A stretch of 64,000 nucleotides of DNA from Stutzerimonas nitrititolerans (GCF_003696285.1 NZ_RFFL01000008.1:155931-219930), one strand, 5' to 3'; numbered from the stretch's first letter, positions 16,382-25,443 are shown. Made by a program: numbers and translations. The notes: generated from the sequence alone by a model not told the origin.

Positions 16382-17713
16382 ATGTCGCTGCGCGAGAGCT
16401 TCCGGCTCGACGAGGCGCTGCGCTCGCTGGATGGTGTGCAGTTGGCCAAGGTCAGCGGCAGGTTGGTACGGGTCTCCGGCATGCTGCTGGAGAGCCTCGG
16501 TTGCCAGCGCATGACCGGTCAGCGCTGCTTCGTCGAGCAGGGCGACGGCAGCATGCTCGATGCGCAGGTGGTGGGTTTCAACCGCGACATCACCTACCTG
16601 ATGCCCTTCAAGAAACCGGTGGGCCTGACCGCAGGTTCGCGCGTGTTTCCGGCACCCGACGACGCCAAGCTGCATATCGACGAATCCTGGCTGGGGCGCG
16701 TGCTCAACGGGCTCGGCGAGCCGCTGGACGACCTGGGCAAGCTGAGCGGGCGCGACCCGTTGCCCGCCGAGCTGCCGTCGGTGCATCCGCTCAAGCGCAA
16801 GCCGGTCAGCGAGCCGCTGGATGTCGGCGTGCGGGCGATCAACGCCACGCTGACCCTGGGCAAGGGCCAGCGGGTCGGCCTGTTCGCCGGTTCCGGGGTC
16901 GGCAAGAGCGTGCTGCTGGGCATGATCACCCGCCAGACCAAGGCCGACGTGGTGGTTGTCGGGCTGATTGGCGAGCGTGGTCGCGAGGTGCAGGAGTTCC
17001 TGCTGCATTCGCTTGGCGAGGAAGGCTTGAAGAAGGCCGTGGTGGTAGTTGCGCCGGCCAACGAGTCGCCGCTGATGCGGCTCAAGGCCACCGAGCTGTG
17101 CCACAGCATCGCTGGCTACTTCCGCGACCAGGGCAATGATGTGCTGTTGCTGGTGGATTCGCTGACGCGCTACGCCATGGCCCAGCGCGAAATCGCCCTG
17201 GCCCTCGGCGAGCCGCCGGCGACCAAGGGCTATCCGCCATCGGTGTTCGGCATGCTGCCGGAGCTGGTGGAAAGCGCCGGTAACGGCGCCAACGACAATG
17301 GCAGTCTCAGCGCGCTCTACACCGTGCTGGCCGAAGGCGATGATCAGCAGGACCCGATCGTCGATTGCGCAAGAGCGATACTCGACGGCCATATCGTGCT
17401 GTCGCGTCGTCTGGCCGATGCCGGTCACTATCCGGCGATCGACATCTGCGCCTCGGTCAGCCGCTGCATGAGTCAGGTCGGCCAGCCGTCGCACCTGGGC
17501 GCCGCGCGCCAGCTCAAGGAGTTCTACAGCACCTACGAGAAGATCAAGGAGCTGATCCCGCTGGGGGGCTATAGCCCGGGCGCGGATGCCAAGACCGACC
17601 GCGCGGTGAAGCTTGCGCCCAGCATCGACCGCTTCCTGCGCCAGGATGTGGGGGAGGCGGCGGAACTGGAAGCCAGCCTGACCCTGCTGCAGAGCATCGT
17701 CAGGAAACCATGA
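16382..17713 (+). CDS. fliI: Lateral flagellar export ATPase FliI
   Basis: 443 residues, F1-beta-like ATPase. P-loop AGSGVGKS at 169-176; Walker B VLLLVDSLTRYAMAQREIALA; the signature PPATKGYPPSVF follows. It energises substrate unfolding and entry into the export gate, with FliH and FliJ. The stop overlaps the fliJ start (ATGA). Confidence 0.96.
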   Translation: MSLRESFRLDEALRSLDGVQLAKVSGRLVRVSGMLLESLGCQRMTGQRCFVEQGDGSMLDAQVVGFNRDITYLMPFKKPVGLTAGSRVFPAPDDAKLHIDESWLGRVLNGLGEPLDDLGKLSGRDPLPAELPSVHPLKRKPVSEPLDVGVRAINATLTLGKGQRVGLFAGSGVGKSVLLGMITRQTKADVVVVGLIGERGREVQEFLLHSLGEEGLKKAVVVVAPANESPLMRLKATELCHSIAGYFRDQGNDVLLLVDSLTRYAMAQREIALALGEPPATKGYPPSVFGMLPELVESAGNGANDNGSLSALYTVLAEGDDQQDPIVDCARAILDGHIVLSRRLADAGHYPAIDICASVSRCMSQVGQPSHLGAARQLKEFYSTYEKIKELIPLGGYSPGADAKTDRAVKLAPSIDRFLRQDVGEAAELEASLTLLQSIVRKP

Positions 17714-18132
17714 GACAGCAGATCGAAACGCTCACACGGTTGGCCAGCCTGCGTGGCAACCGGGTCAAGCAGATGCTTGGGCAGGTCCGGTACCAGCAGA
17801 ACCTCTGTCAGCGCTATCGCAACAACATCACCGGCCTGAGTCGCTTGTGCGGATTTTCCGTGCCGATGAGTACACCCTTGCAACGCGACAACCAGCAGCG
17901 CTACAAGGCGACCCTGTACAAGATGGTCGAACTGCAACGGCGCGAGCTGGCGGTGGCCGAGCAGGCACTGGCGCGCATTCAACAGGAACTGCTGCAGGCC
18001 ATGCGCAGCGAGAGGGTGGTCGAACATGTGATCGACGCCAAGATGCAGCAGTGGCAGCAACAGCTATTAGCGCAGGAACAGAAGATCCAGGATGGTTTGG
18101 CGGCGCAGAGCTGGTGGCGAGAGCGACGCTGA
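17710..18132 (+). CDS. fliJ: Lateral flagellar export chaperone/stalk protein FliJ
   Basis: 140 residues, nearly all charged helix forming a two-helix coiled coil (ELQRRELAVAEQALARIQQELLQAMRSERVVEHVID), the FliJ layout. It sits in the FliI hexamer like the F1 gamma stalk. Assignment is helped by its position directly after fliI with a 4-base overlap. Last gene of the lafK-fliEFGHIJ operon. Confidence 0.88.
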   Translation: MRQQIETLTRLASLRGNRVKQMLGQVRYQQNLCQRYRNNITGLSRLCGFSVPMSTPLQRDNQQRYKATLYKMVELQRRELAVAEQALARIQQELLQAMRSERVVEHVIDAKMQQWQQQLLAQEQKIQDGLAAQSWWRERR

Positions 18133-18188
18133 AGTCCACACCGCAGCGGTGGCCGCTGGAGGTTGCTCGTCAGCCTATTGGAAAAAGA

Positions 18189-18217
18189 TTTAAGTAATCC
18201 GCCCGAGCGGTCGCTTA
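18189..18217 (+). promoter_or_regulatory. Candidate LafS promoter for flgMN
   Basis: TTTAAG (18189-18194), 15 bases, GTCGCTTA (18210-18217), about 32 bases before the flgM ATG. Matches the arrangement before fliD, lafA and the PilZ gene. Confidence 0.65.
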
Positions 18218-18249
18218 TCAGGCAGTAACCACCGAGTTGGAACGAAAAC

Positions 18250-18525
18250 ATGGAAATCAGCCGGCATCTCAAGCCCGTCTCCGTCCTGCCCATCGAGCAG
18301 TCCACGGCTCACCAGGTAGCTGCGCGCCAGCCTTCCCTGCCGGCAGCCCGTCAGGCCGAGAACCTGCCGCTCGAACAGATGCACGAAGCCCTGCGTGCCA
18401 TGCCTGAGGTGGATATGGACCGTGTCGCCGCGATCAAGCAGGCCCTGCAACGCGGTGAGATCAGCAGCGACGTGGGCGAGTTGGCGAGCAGCATGCTCAG
18501 TTTCCACCGCGGAAACGATGCGTGA
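18250..18525 (+). CDS. flgM: Lateral flagellar anti-sigma factor FlgM
   Basis: 91 residues. The C-terminal half (VDMDRVAAIKQALQRGEISSDVGELASSMLSF) matches the sigma-28-binding helices of FlgM; the N-terminus is disordered, as the family requires for export through the flagellum. It would hold LafS inactive until the hook is complete. A LafS-type promoter upstream would give feedback control. Stop overlaps the flgN start in GTGA. Confidence 0.9.
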   Translation: MEISRHLKPVSVLPIEQSTAHQVAARQPSLPAARQAENLPLEQMHEALRAMPEVDMDRVAAIKQALQRGEISSDVGELASSMLSFHRGNDA

Positions 18526-18962
18526 GCCAGCGGGAAAAGCTTCTCGCCGTCGTAGATGACGATCTGCAACAGGACTGCAGCGACTACCGCAGCCTGCGCG
18601 AACTGATGCAGATGCTCTACGGCCATCTGCTGGAGCGTGATGTGCCCGAGATCGAGCGCATCAATGCGCAGATCGACAACCGCATCGAAGTGCTTGCCGC
18701 CCGCGCTCAGCGTCGCAGCAAGGTGCTCACCGCCTTCCGCCTGGAGGCCACTGGCCCCGGCATGCAGCGCTTGCTGGCCAGTTGCTCGGGCGAGCGTGGC
18801 GAAGCCTTGCAGCGGCACTGGCAGCAGCTCGGCGACCTGGCCAGGCAATGCCAGCAGCTCAACGAGCGCAATGGCCGGCTGCTTGCCATGCACCACGAGA
18901 TCCTGCAGCAACTGCTGCTCGGCAACCAGGGCGCCCAGCTCTATACGCACCAGGCTTACTAG
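18522..18962 (+). CDS. flgN: Lateral flagellar chaperone FlgN (for FlgK/FlgL)
   Basis: 146 residues, all-helical and charged, in the FlgN position after flgM. The GTG at 18522 is coupled to the flgM stop. FlgN chaperones the hook-filament junction proteins FlgK and FlgL, which are encoded at 36094-38439. Sequence conservation in this family is low, so position carries weight. Confidence 0.82.
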   Translation: MSQREKLLAVVDDDLQQDCSDYRSLRELMQMLYGHLLERDVPEIERINAQIDNRIEVLAARAQRRSKVLTAFRLEATGPGMQRLLASCSGERGEALQRHWQQLGDLARQCQQLNERNGRLLAMHHEILQQLLLGNQGAQLYTHQAY

Positions 18963-19024
18963 CCTGTAACCGTTGCCCGTCCGTCTTCGCCTGGGCGCCC
19001 CCTTCCGCCGCTACCCCTCCATCA

Positions 19025-19055
19025 GGGGATTAATCCTGCAAACGCTTTAATCCCC
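19025..19055 (+). terminator. Hairpin after flgN overlapping the fliD promoter
   Basis: GGGGATTAA (19025-19033) and TTAATCCCC (19047-19055) form a 9-bp stem with a 13-base loop. No T-run follows, so termination is uncertain; the right arm is also part of the LafS-type promoter at 19046, so it could instead be a regulatory site. Confidence 0.35.
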
Positions 19056-19074
19056 GGCTCGCTGGCGTCGCCTT
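19046..19074 (+). promoter_or_regulatory. Candidate LafS promoter for fliDST-fliKL-lafS-motAB
   Basis: TTTAAT (19046-19051), 15 bases, GTCGCCTT (19067-19074), about 170 bases upstream of the fliD ATG. The first ten bases, TTTAATCCCC, are identical to those of the lafA site. Confidence 0.6.
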
Positions 19075-19244
19075 TAAACAGGGACATTCCGCCTGTCGCC
19101 GATGCGGAAACGGCATTTCCCCGTTTCCTCGTCCTGGTGCGTTGCGGAAGCTTCTTTTCTGCATGAGTGCCTTGAAAGGCCCGCCATATGGGTCTTTGTG
19201 ACCTGGCACTCAATTTGCTCTACAGGCATCAAGAGGGGACGGTG

Positions 19245-20549
19245 ATGGCAATAGATTCTGATTACGTACAGCAGATGTCGACGCAGTTGGCGACCTACGA
19301 AGTTCAGTCTTCGCTGGATCGGCTCAACCGCAACGAAACCAGTTACAAGGCCCAGCGTGATGCGCTGAGCACGCTGCGCAGCTCGCTGACGACTTTCAAG
19401 TCAGCCATTACCAAGCTCAACAGCAGCACCTCGAGCATGCTCACCAACAGCGCGACCTTCAGTCAGGAAGGTTACGCCAGCGCGACGGTGGGCACGAAGG
19501 CGACGACCGGTAGCTACGATTTCTTCGTCAAGCAGCTGGCCAGCAAGGACCAGCTGGCGCTGCAGGGCCTGACGGATGCGAATCTCGCGGGCGGCGGCAC
19601 ACTCACCATCGAGCAGGACGGCGCTTCTTTCGATGTCGACATGAGCGGCCTCACCACGCTCGACGAGCTTGCCAGAGCGATCAACGACGCTGCCGACAAC
19701 AACGGCGTCCAGGCCACGCTGGTACGCAGCGATGGCGCGATCAACCTGGTACTGACCAGCGAAGAAACCGGCGCCGCGCAGGCCATCAGCCTGAGCGCCA
19801 CGGGTAACGCCGCGGTGGAGGCTGCGGTTGCCGGCCCGACTCGGCTGTCCAGCGCGGCGGACGCCGAGGTTTATCTGGGGCGCGACACCTCCGGAATCAA
19901 ACTGACCAACGCCAGCAACACCTTCGAGAATGTCATCGATGGCGTCAGCATGACGTTCACCAAGGCCCATGCGGCAGGTGATGCGCCGCTCACCATCGAC
20001 ATCGCCCAGGACAAGGAAGGCACCCAGGCCAAGGCCCAGAGTTTCATCGATGCTTTCAATACGCTGATGTCCAGTTTCGACAGCCTGACCGCCAGCGGTA
20101 GCGAAAGCACCGCGCGCGGCATGCTGGCCGGCGATGCCAGCGTGCGCTCCATCGAGAGCCGCCTGAACGCTTTGCTGCGTACCGACTTCGGCGGCACCAG
20201 TCTGATCAACTTCGGCATCAGCGCCGACCGCAACGGCAAGCTGACCATCGACAGCAAGCGTTTCGAGGCCGCCGTGGCCAGCAACCCCGAAGGCTTCGAG
20301 GCGCTGTTCACCGGCAAGGACAATCTGCTCGACAGCATCGACAAGACTGTCGCCAGCTACACCAGCAGCACCAACGGCATGCTGAAGAACCGTATGGACA
20401 CGCTGGATATGAGCCTGCGCCGTATCGACGAGCAGTTCGAGAACCTTCAGCAGCAGTACGACACCCATTACAGCCGCTACCTCAAGCAGTTCACCTCCAT
20501 GATGCAGACCATGCAGAGCATGGAGCAGACCTTCGGATTGTTCGGATGA
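19245..20549 (+). CDS. fliD: Lateral filament cap protein FliD (LafB)
   Basis: 434 residues with the FliD N-terminus (MAIDSDYVQQMSTQLATYEVQSSLDRLNR) and C-terminal coiled coil (LDMSLRRIDEQFENLQQQYDTHYSRYLKQFTSMMQTMQSMEQTFG). It caps the growing filament and folds flagellin in place. The ATG at 19245 is preceded by GAGGGG at 19233-19238; an earlier frame start was rejected. It heads the late operon and is coupled to fliS by a 4-base overlap. Confidence 0.94.
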   Translation: MAIDSDYVQQMSTQLATYEVQSSLDRLNRNETSYKAQRDALSTLRSSLTTFKSAITKLNSSTSSMLTNSATFSQEGYASATVGTKATTGSYDFFVKQLASKDQLALQGLTDANLAGGGTLTIEQDGASFDVDMSGLTTLDELARAINDAADNNGVQATLVRSDGAINLVLTSEETGAAQAISLSATGNAAVEAAVAGPTRLSSAADAEVYLGRDTSGIKLTNASNTFENVIDGVSMTFTKAHAAGDAPLTIDIAQDKEGTQAKAQSFIDAFNTLMSSFDSLTASGSESTARGMLAGDASVRSIESRLNALLRTDFGGTSLINFGISADRNGKLTIDSKRFEAAVASNPEGFEALFTGKDNLLDSIDKTVASYTSSTNGMLKNRMDTLDMSLRRIDEQFENLQQQYDTHYSRYLKQFTSMMQTMQSMEQTFGLFG

Positions 20550-20944
20550 GCACCTACCTCCAAAACGACAGTTATGAAAGCTACCGCTCGGTGGATCTCG
20601 AAGCCCGCGCTGCATCCGCTTCGCCTTACGAGCTGGTGCTGGTGCTGATGGATGGCCTGCTCGACGAGCTGGCCCGTGCCCGTGGCCATATCGAGCACAA
20701 GCGCTACCAGCAGAAGGGCCAGTCCCTCGAAAAGTGCATGAACATCCTCAACGGCCTCAACGGCGCGCTCGACGACGAGGGCGGTGGCGAGGTGGTGCAG
20801 GGGTTGGCGCGTCTCTACGAATACTGCATCTATCGTCTCTCGGACGTGAGCGTGTCGCTGTCGCTGGAGGGGCTGGACGAAGTGGTCAATCTGCTCGGCA
20901 TTCTCCGTGAAGGCTGGGAGGGCGTCAGTGCCGCCCGTAAGTGA
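20546..20944 (+). CDS. fliS: Lateral flagellin chaperone FliS (LafC)
   Basis: 132 residues with the FliS pattern SYESYRSVDLEARAASASPYELVLVLMDGLLDELARARGHIE and a helical remainder. It binds the flagellin C-terminus in the cytosol and prevents premature assembly. ATGA overlap with fliD; its 3' end overlaps the fliT start. Confidence 0.94.
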   Translation: MSTYLQNDSYESYRSVDLEARAASASPYELVLVLMDGLLDELARARGHIEHKRYQQKGQSLEKCMNILNGLNGALDDEGGGEVVQGLARLYEYCIYRLSDVSVSLSLEGLDEVVNLLGILREGWEGVSAARK

Positions 20945-21251
20945 TCGCGAGCGCCTGCTCGAGTTGCATGCGCAACTGCAGCAGGCCTTGCAGGCCGGAG
21001 ACTGGAGCACCGTTGCCGCCGTGGACGTCGCGGTGCGGCAATGCCTCGAGGTATTGGCCGGGCGAAGCGAACTCGACGAGCCGACGCTCGCCGCCAAGCG
21101 CCTGCTCAAGCAGCTTCATGGCGAGGGCCTGCAAGCCTGTGCGGATGAATGCGAACGCCTGCGCCTGCTGTTGCTGAACCATCTCGAATATTCCGAAGGC
21201 CGCGCCGCCTACCAGCGAATCGACATGTTTCAGGCCGGGGGCCTGCGATGA
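20928..21251 (+). CDS. fliT: FliT-like chaperone (LafD), likely for FliD
   Basis: 107 residues, helical, charged, in the fliS-fliT position. The GTG at 20928 is chosen because GGGAGG lies 6 bases upstream (20916-20921); an earlier GTG at 20907 has no such site. FliT proteins chaperone the filament cap and are poorly conserved, so the call is largely positional. Its stop overlaps the fliK ATG. Confidence 0.7.
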   Translation: MPPVSDRERLLELHAQLQQALQAGDWSTVAAVDVAVRQCLEVLAGRSELDEPTLAAKRLLKQLHGEGLQACADECERLRLLLLNHLEYSEGRAAYQRIDMFQAGGLR

Positions 21252-22411
21252 TCCAGTCCACTACATCCATGCCTGCTGCCGTAAATTCCATGACTACCGA
21301 AACCGTACAGCCCGCAGCGGCCCGTAGCGTTTCGGCGAAACCGGCGGGCGATGCCGCGCGTGGCTTCGGCGAGCGCATGCGATCTGCTGCCGTGAGTGCC
21401 GCGGCGCAGCCGGTGGAGCGGTCGGTTGTTTCGTTGCGAGGGGGCGTTTCAGCGGCAGTGACAGAGCCGGCTGTTGTGTCATTCGACGATGAGGCAGCGG
21501 CCGAATCCGCCGAGCCCGGGCTGTTGGAAATCATCGAGCGGCAACTGGCCGAGATCGAAGCTCGCGAGGCAGCGCAGGCGAATGCGGTGCCTGAGCTATT
21601 GGCGCAGCAACCGCCCGCCCCTGAGAACGGCAGGCTCGACGAGCAGCTCGGCTGGTTATCGAATCTACAACCGTCCTTGCCGGATGCGCCATCGACGCGC
21701 GCATCGGCAGAGCGACTGGAGGCGGTGCCTGCCAGTGGCCGGCAGGGTAGCTTCCTCGAAGTCAATCCGCTGGCCAGTGCCCGCTTCGGCGAATTGGGTA
21801 CGGCGATGCGTGCGCCTACCGATATGCCTGCCGGTTCGGCCCAGCCGCTGCCTATGGCGGTGCAGGCGGTCGACGCGCCATCCGCGCTCGAGCCGCTGCT
21901 GGCCGATGCCGAACCGCTCGAGGCGGGTGACCCGCTGACCACGACGGAGCGCGGACAGGCAGCGCCGTCGCCAGCGCTCGACCGTTCGCTCAAGTTGCAG
22001 GCTCCGGAAGCCAAGTGGGGCGAGCAGATGCTGCATTCGCTGCGTGAAAACGTGGAATTGCAGATCAAGCAGAAGATCCAGAGCGCCACCATCCGCCTGG
22101 ACCCGCCGGAACTGGGCAGCCTGGAGATTCTGCTCAGCCACGAATCGGGCCGGCTGAACGTGCAGTTGTCCGCGGTGAACGCCGACGTGGCGCGGCTGCT
22201 GCAGCAGACCAGCGATCGCCTGCGCCAGGAGCTGGTCGGCCAGCACTTCGTGCAGGTCAACGTGCAGGTGGGTGCCGACGGCGGTGGCCGACAGGGGCAG
22301 CCACGACAGCCGGTGCCGACGGCCGAGGAGCTGCCGAGAGCGGCCCGGCCCCATGATCAGGAAGAAAGCCGGGCGTCCGAGCATGCCCGGGATGTACTGG
22401 TCACGGTTTGA
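21248..22411 (+). CDS. fliK: Lateral hook-length control protein FliK (LafE)
   Basis: 387 residues: a low-complexity Ala/Pro-rich N-terminal ruler and the conserved C-terminal Flg_hook domain (ATIRLDPPELGSLEILLSHE.. NVQLSAVNADVARLLQQTSDRLRQEL, about 275-340). It measures hook length and triggers the FlhB switch. ATG at 21248 overlaps the fliT stop. Confidence 0.92.
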   Translation: MIQSTTSMPAAVNSMTTETVQPAAARSVSAKPAGDAARGFGERMRSAAVSAAAQPVERSVVSLRGGVSAAVTEPAVVSFDDEAAAESAEPGLLEIIERQLAEIEAREAAQANAVPELLAQQPPAPENGRLDEQLGWLSNLQPSLPDAPSTRASAERLEAVPASGRQGSFLEVNPLASARFGELGTAMRAPTDMPAGSAQPLPMAVQAVDAPSALEPLLADAEPLEAGDPLTTTERGQAAPSPALDRSLKLQAPEAKWGEQMLHSLRENVELQIKQKIQSATIRLDPPELGSLEILLSHESGRLNVQLSAVNADVARLLQQTSDRLRQELVGQHFVQVNVQVGADGGGRQGQPRQPVPTAEELPRAARPHDQEESRASEHARDVLVTV

Positions 22412-22448
22412 CCGATTGCCAACCTAACTAGCCAATTGTGAGTGTGAA

Positions 22449-22901
22449 ATGTCGACGTCCCGCCTCGTACTTCTGATGCTGCTGCTCAACGTCATCACCG
22501 TGGCCGGTGGTGTTGGCGTCAGCTACTGGCTGCTCAAGCCCGGTTCGGCGACTGGCGTAGCCGAGGAGGCGCGACCAGCGGAACCATCGCATTACGAGTT
22601 CTTCCCGGTGGACAAGATCATCGTCAGCGTGCGTGGCGAGGGCCGCGAGCATTACTTCGTGCTCGACCTGGTGCTGCAGGCGGAGGCTTCCGACAAGCCG
22701 AAGGACTTCACGCAGGCCGAGCCCATCGTGCGCAACTCCGTGGTTGCCTACCTGTCATCACTGGCGTTCAACGAGCTGAGATCAATGCAGATCGGTGAGT
22801 TGCAGCAACGCCTGGAAGTCGTGCTGTTCGAAGATTTTGCCAGCAAGAATGCCGTCGTGCCGTTCAAGCACGTGCTGGTCAACAAGCTGCTCGTGCAGTA
22901 A
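22449..22901 (+). CDS. fliL: Lateral flagellar basal-body protein FliL (LafF)
   Basis: 150 residues with one N-terminal membrane helix (LVLLMLLLNVITVAGGVGVSYWLL) and a periplasmic domain (YEFFPVDKIIVSVRGEGREHYFVLDLVLQAE, ending FKHVLVNKLLVQ). FliL rings surround the stator and support motor function on surfaces, consistent with its place before lafS and motAB. Confidence 0.9.
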   Translation: MSTSRLVLLMLLLNVITVAGGVGVSYWLLKPGSATGVAEEARPAEPSHYEFFPVDKIIVSVRGEGREHYFVLDLVLQAEASDKPKDFTQAEPIVRNSVVAYLSSLAFNELRSMQIGELQQRLEVVLFEDFASKNAVVPFKHVLVNKLLVQ

Positions 22902-22911
22902 CGGCCGCGCC

Positions 22912-23643
22912 ATGAGTGCTCCTTGCCCTATCGACTACTACGGCGCCACGCCAGCGGGCCCTTCGGTGTTCGCGCCGGCGGTCGAGCAGCGCTGGCTGAT
23001 GCAGTACCTGCCGCTGGTCAAGCGCATCGTCCGGCAGCTGTCGTTGCAGGCCAACCAGGTGCTCGACCGCGAGGACATGGAGCAGATCGGCATGATGGGG
23101 CTGCTCGAGGGGTTGCGCCGCTACGGCGAGCCGGACGGGCAGTTCGGCAAGTTCGCTTCCCTGCGCATCCGCGGTGCGATTCTCGATGAGCTGCGGCGCC
23201 AGGATTGGCGCCCCCGCCAGGTTCGTCAGCAGGCGCACAAGGTGCGCGATGCGATTCGCGAACTGACGCGCCGGTTGGGATGCGAGCCCAGCGACGACGA
23301 GATCAAGGCATACGCCGGCCTGGACGAGAAGGAATATCAGGACTTCCTCCTGGCCGATTCCTCCGAGGCCATCGAAAGTCTCGACGAGCTGCTGCAGAGC
23401 GGCCACGGACACTTCCCCGACTCCACCGAGCCGCTCGAGGAGCGACTGATCAAGGAGCGCGTGCTGGCACAGGCGTTGAGCCGGCTGGACGAGCGCGAGC
23501 GCCTGGTGTTGACGCTGTATTACCAGCACGAGTTGAGCCTGAAGGAAATCGCCCTGGTGCTGGAGGTCAGCGATGCCCGGGTCTGTCAGCTGAGCAAACA
23601 GGCGATCGGCAAGGCCTGTCGATTCCTAACCGAGAGAAATTAG
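22912..23643 (+). CDS. lafS: Lateral flagellar sigma-28 factor (LafS, FliA family)
   Basis: 243 residues. Region 2 reads DREDMEQIGMMGLLEGLRRY..GKFASLRIRGAILDELRRQDW; region 4 is LDERERLVLTLYYQHELSLKEIALVLEVSDARVCQLSKQAI. This is the FliA/WhiG group. The ATG at 22912, 10 bases after fliL, was chosen over an upstream frame start inside fliL. A dedicated sigma factor beside the cluster's own FlgM implies a private late-gene checkpoint. Its likely target motif is described at 18189, 19046, 28025 and 3033. Confidence 0.94.
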   Translation: MSAPCPIDYYGATPAGPSVFAPAVEQRWLMQYLPLVKRIVRQLSLQANQVLDREDMEQIGMMGLLEGLRRYGEPDGQFGKFASLRIRGAILDELRRQDWRPRQVRQQAHKVRDAIRELTRRLGCEPSDDEIKAYAGLDEKEYQDFLLADSSEAIESLDELLQSGHGHFPDSTEPLEERLIKERVLAQALSRLDERERLVLTLYYQHELSLKEIALVLEVSDARVCQLSKQAIGKACRFLTERN

Positions 23644-23651
23644 AGACGTTC

Positions 23652-24524
23652 ATGCAGAAAGTACTAGGTGCATTAATCATCATCGGTTGCGTGCTCGGTG
23701 GCTACGCCATGGCCAACGGCGACATGCGGGTGCTCTGGCAGCCGGCGGAAGTCGTCATCATCCTCGGCGCCGCCATCGGCAGTCTGGTGGTGGGCAATCC
23801 GAAGGAAGTGCTGCTGGAAATGCTCTCGCAGATTCGCGGCGTCTTCATCTACCAGCGTCGCGGCGAGGAATTCCAGCGCCAGTTGCTGATGCTTCTTTAC
23901 GAACTGCTGGAAATGGTCGACATCGGCGGTCTGAAGGTACTCGATGCCCACATCGAAGAGCCCGAAGAGAGTGATCTTTTCGTGCGCTACCCGCTGATCC
24001 TTCAGGAGAAGAACCTGATGGCGTTCATCGCCGACAACTTCCGTCTGATGGCCATGGGCAAGATCAGCGCCCACGAACTCGAAGGCTTTCTCGAACAGGA
24101 ACTCGAGGCGATGGAACACGCGCTGCTGCAGCCATCGCGCTCGCTGCACAAGGTCGGCGAGGCGATGCCTGGCTTCGGCATCCTGGCGGCGATCATGGGC
24201 ATCATCATCACCATGGGCAGCATCGGCGGTTCGATTGCGGAAGTCGGTGCCCATGTGGCGGCGGCGCTGGTGGGTACCTTTCTCGGTATCTTCTTCTGCT
24301 ATTGCCTGGCCGAGCCGCTGTCCAATGCCATGAGCCAGCGGATCAAGACCGAGCTTTCCGCGCTTGAATGCGTGCGCACGACGCTGGTCGCCCATCTGGC
24401 CGGCAAGCCGACGCTGCTGGCGGTGGACGCCGGCCGCAAGCTGATCGAGCAGGACGTCAAACCGGCCTTCCGGCAGCTCGAAGTCTGGGTCAACCAGTAC
24501 GAGGAAGAAAGGGACGCCGCATGA
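23652..24524 (+). CDS. motA: Lateral flagellar stator protein MotA (LafT)
   Basis: 290 residues, four membrane segments; the third and fourth are GFGILAAIMGIIITMGSIG and HVAAALVGTFLGIFFCYCL. PGFGILAAIMGII and the VGTFLGI motif are typical of proton-type MotA. The cytoplasmic loop carries the charged residues that contact FliG. The ATG is at 23652, 8 bases after lafS. Coupled to motB by ATGA. Confidence 0.94.
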   Translation: MQKVLGALIIIGCVLGGYAMANGDMRVLWQPAEVVIILGAAIGSLVVGNPKEVLLEMLSQIRGVFIYQRRGEEFQRQLLMLLYELLEMVDIGGLKVLDAHIEEPEESDLFVRYPLILQEKNLMAFIADNFRLMAMGKISAHELEGFLEQELEAMEHALLQPSRSLHKVGEAMPGFGILAAIMGIIITMGSIGGSIAEVGAHVAAALVGTFLGIFFCYCLAEPLSNAMSQRIKTELSALECVRTTLVAHLAGKPTLLAVDAGRKLIEQDVKPAFRQLEVWVNQYEEERDAA

Positions 24525-25423
24525 AGACCCGGGGCAAAGGCGGCGCCGAGCGCGAGATCATCATCAAGCGCCGCGGCAAGAAGGGCCACGACGATGCGCA
24601 CGGCGGCGCCTGGAAGGTAGCGTTTGCCGACTTCACCCTGGCCATGATGGCGTTGTTCATGGTTCTGTGGATCGTGCAGCCGCGCATGGAGCTGTCCAAC
24701 CCCTCCTATGGCGAACAGGAAAGCAACCCGCTGGTGGATGGAGGCGCGGGGATATTCGATGGCACCAGCACTTCGCCGCTGGAGCTGGACGGTATCCCGG
24801 TTCGTCCGGCCCAGCCTGAGGTTACCCGCCGCGAGGAGCGGACCGAGGAGGATGGCAGCCTGCGCTACGGCTCCACCGAAGAGCTGAAGAAACTCGCCGA
24901 GCTGATGCGCGAGGTTGCCGGCGAGGTCGATGCGCTGGCCAATCTCGAGGTCGATGTGGTGCCACAGGGCTTGCGCATCCTGATCAAGGACGATCAGCAG
25001 CGCTTCATGTTCCAGCGTGGCAGCGCCACCCTGAATCCGCATTTCCGCAAACTGCTCGGTGTGCTGGCGGGTGTACTGGTGAAGGTCGACAACAAGCTGA
25101 TCATCAGCGGCCACACCGACGCCATGCCTTATCGGCAGGGCAATGGCTACAACAACTGGAACCTGTCGGGTGATCGTGCGCTGCGGGCGCGACAGACACT
25201 GGTCGATGCAGGCCTGGCCGAACGCTCCGTACTGCAGGTGACGGCGCAAGCGGATGTCATGCCGTTACACCCGGAAGATCCGCAGAATGGCGCCAACCGC
25301 CGGGTTGAAATCCTGCTGCTGACCGCTTCGGCCGAGGCCCTGTACGAGGAGCTGTTCGGCGATAGCTATGCGCGGGCACGCTTTTCCGAGAGTGGCGCGA
25401 GTTATCAGGCGCAGAGCCAGTAA
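24521..25423 (+). CDS. motB: Lateral flagellar stator protein MotB (LafU)
   Basis: 300 residues. The single membrane helix WKVAFADFTLAMMALFMVLW contains the proton-binding aspartate (Asp37). A C-terminal OmpA-like peptidoglycan domain follows (LIISGHTDAMPYRQGNGYNNWNLSGDRALRARQ, about 205-240). Last gene of the fliD-to-motB late operon; it converges on the lafZ-linked gene with 20 bases between stops. Confidence 0.94.
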   Translation: MKTRGKGGAEREIIIKRRGKKGHDDAHGGAWKVAFADFTLAMMALFMVLWIVQPRMELSNPSYGEQESNPLVDGGAGIFDGTSTSPLELDGIPVRPAQPEVTRREERTEEDGSLRYGSTEELKKLAELMREVAGEVDALANLEVDVVPQGLRILIKDDQQRFMFQRGSATLNPHFRKLLGVLAGVLVKVDNKLIISGHTDAMPYRQGNGYNNWNLSGDRALRARQTLVDAGLAERSVLQVTAQADVMPLHPEDPQNGANRRVEILLLTASAEALYEELFGDSYARARFSESGASYQAQSQ

Positions 25424-25443
25424 CGGTCATTCCGCCGCTGGTG

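Noticed and set aside
19075..19103. TAAA..GCCGAT before fliD as a classical sigma-28 promoter
   Set aside because: The spacing is 19 bases, not 15. The motif at 19046-19074 has correct spacing and recurs at other late genes.
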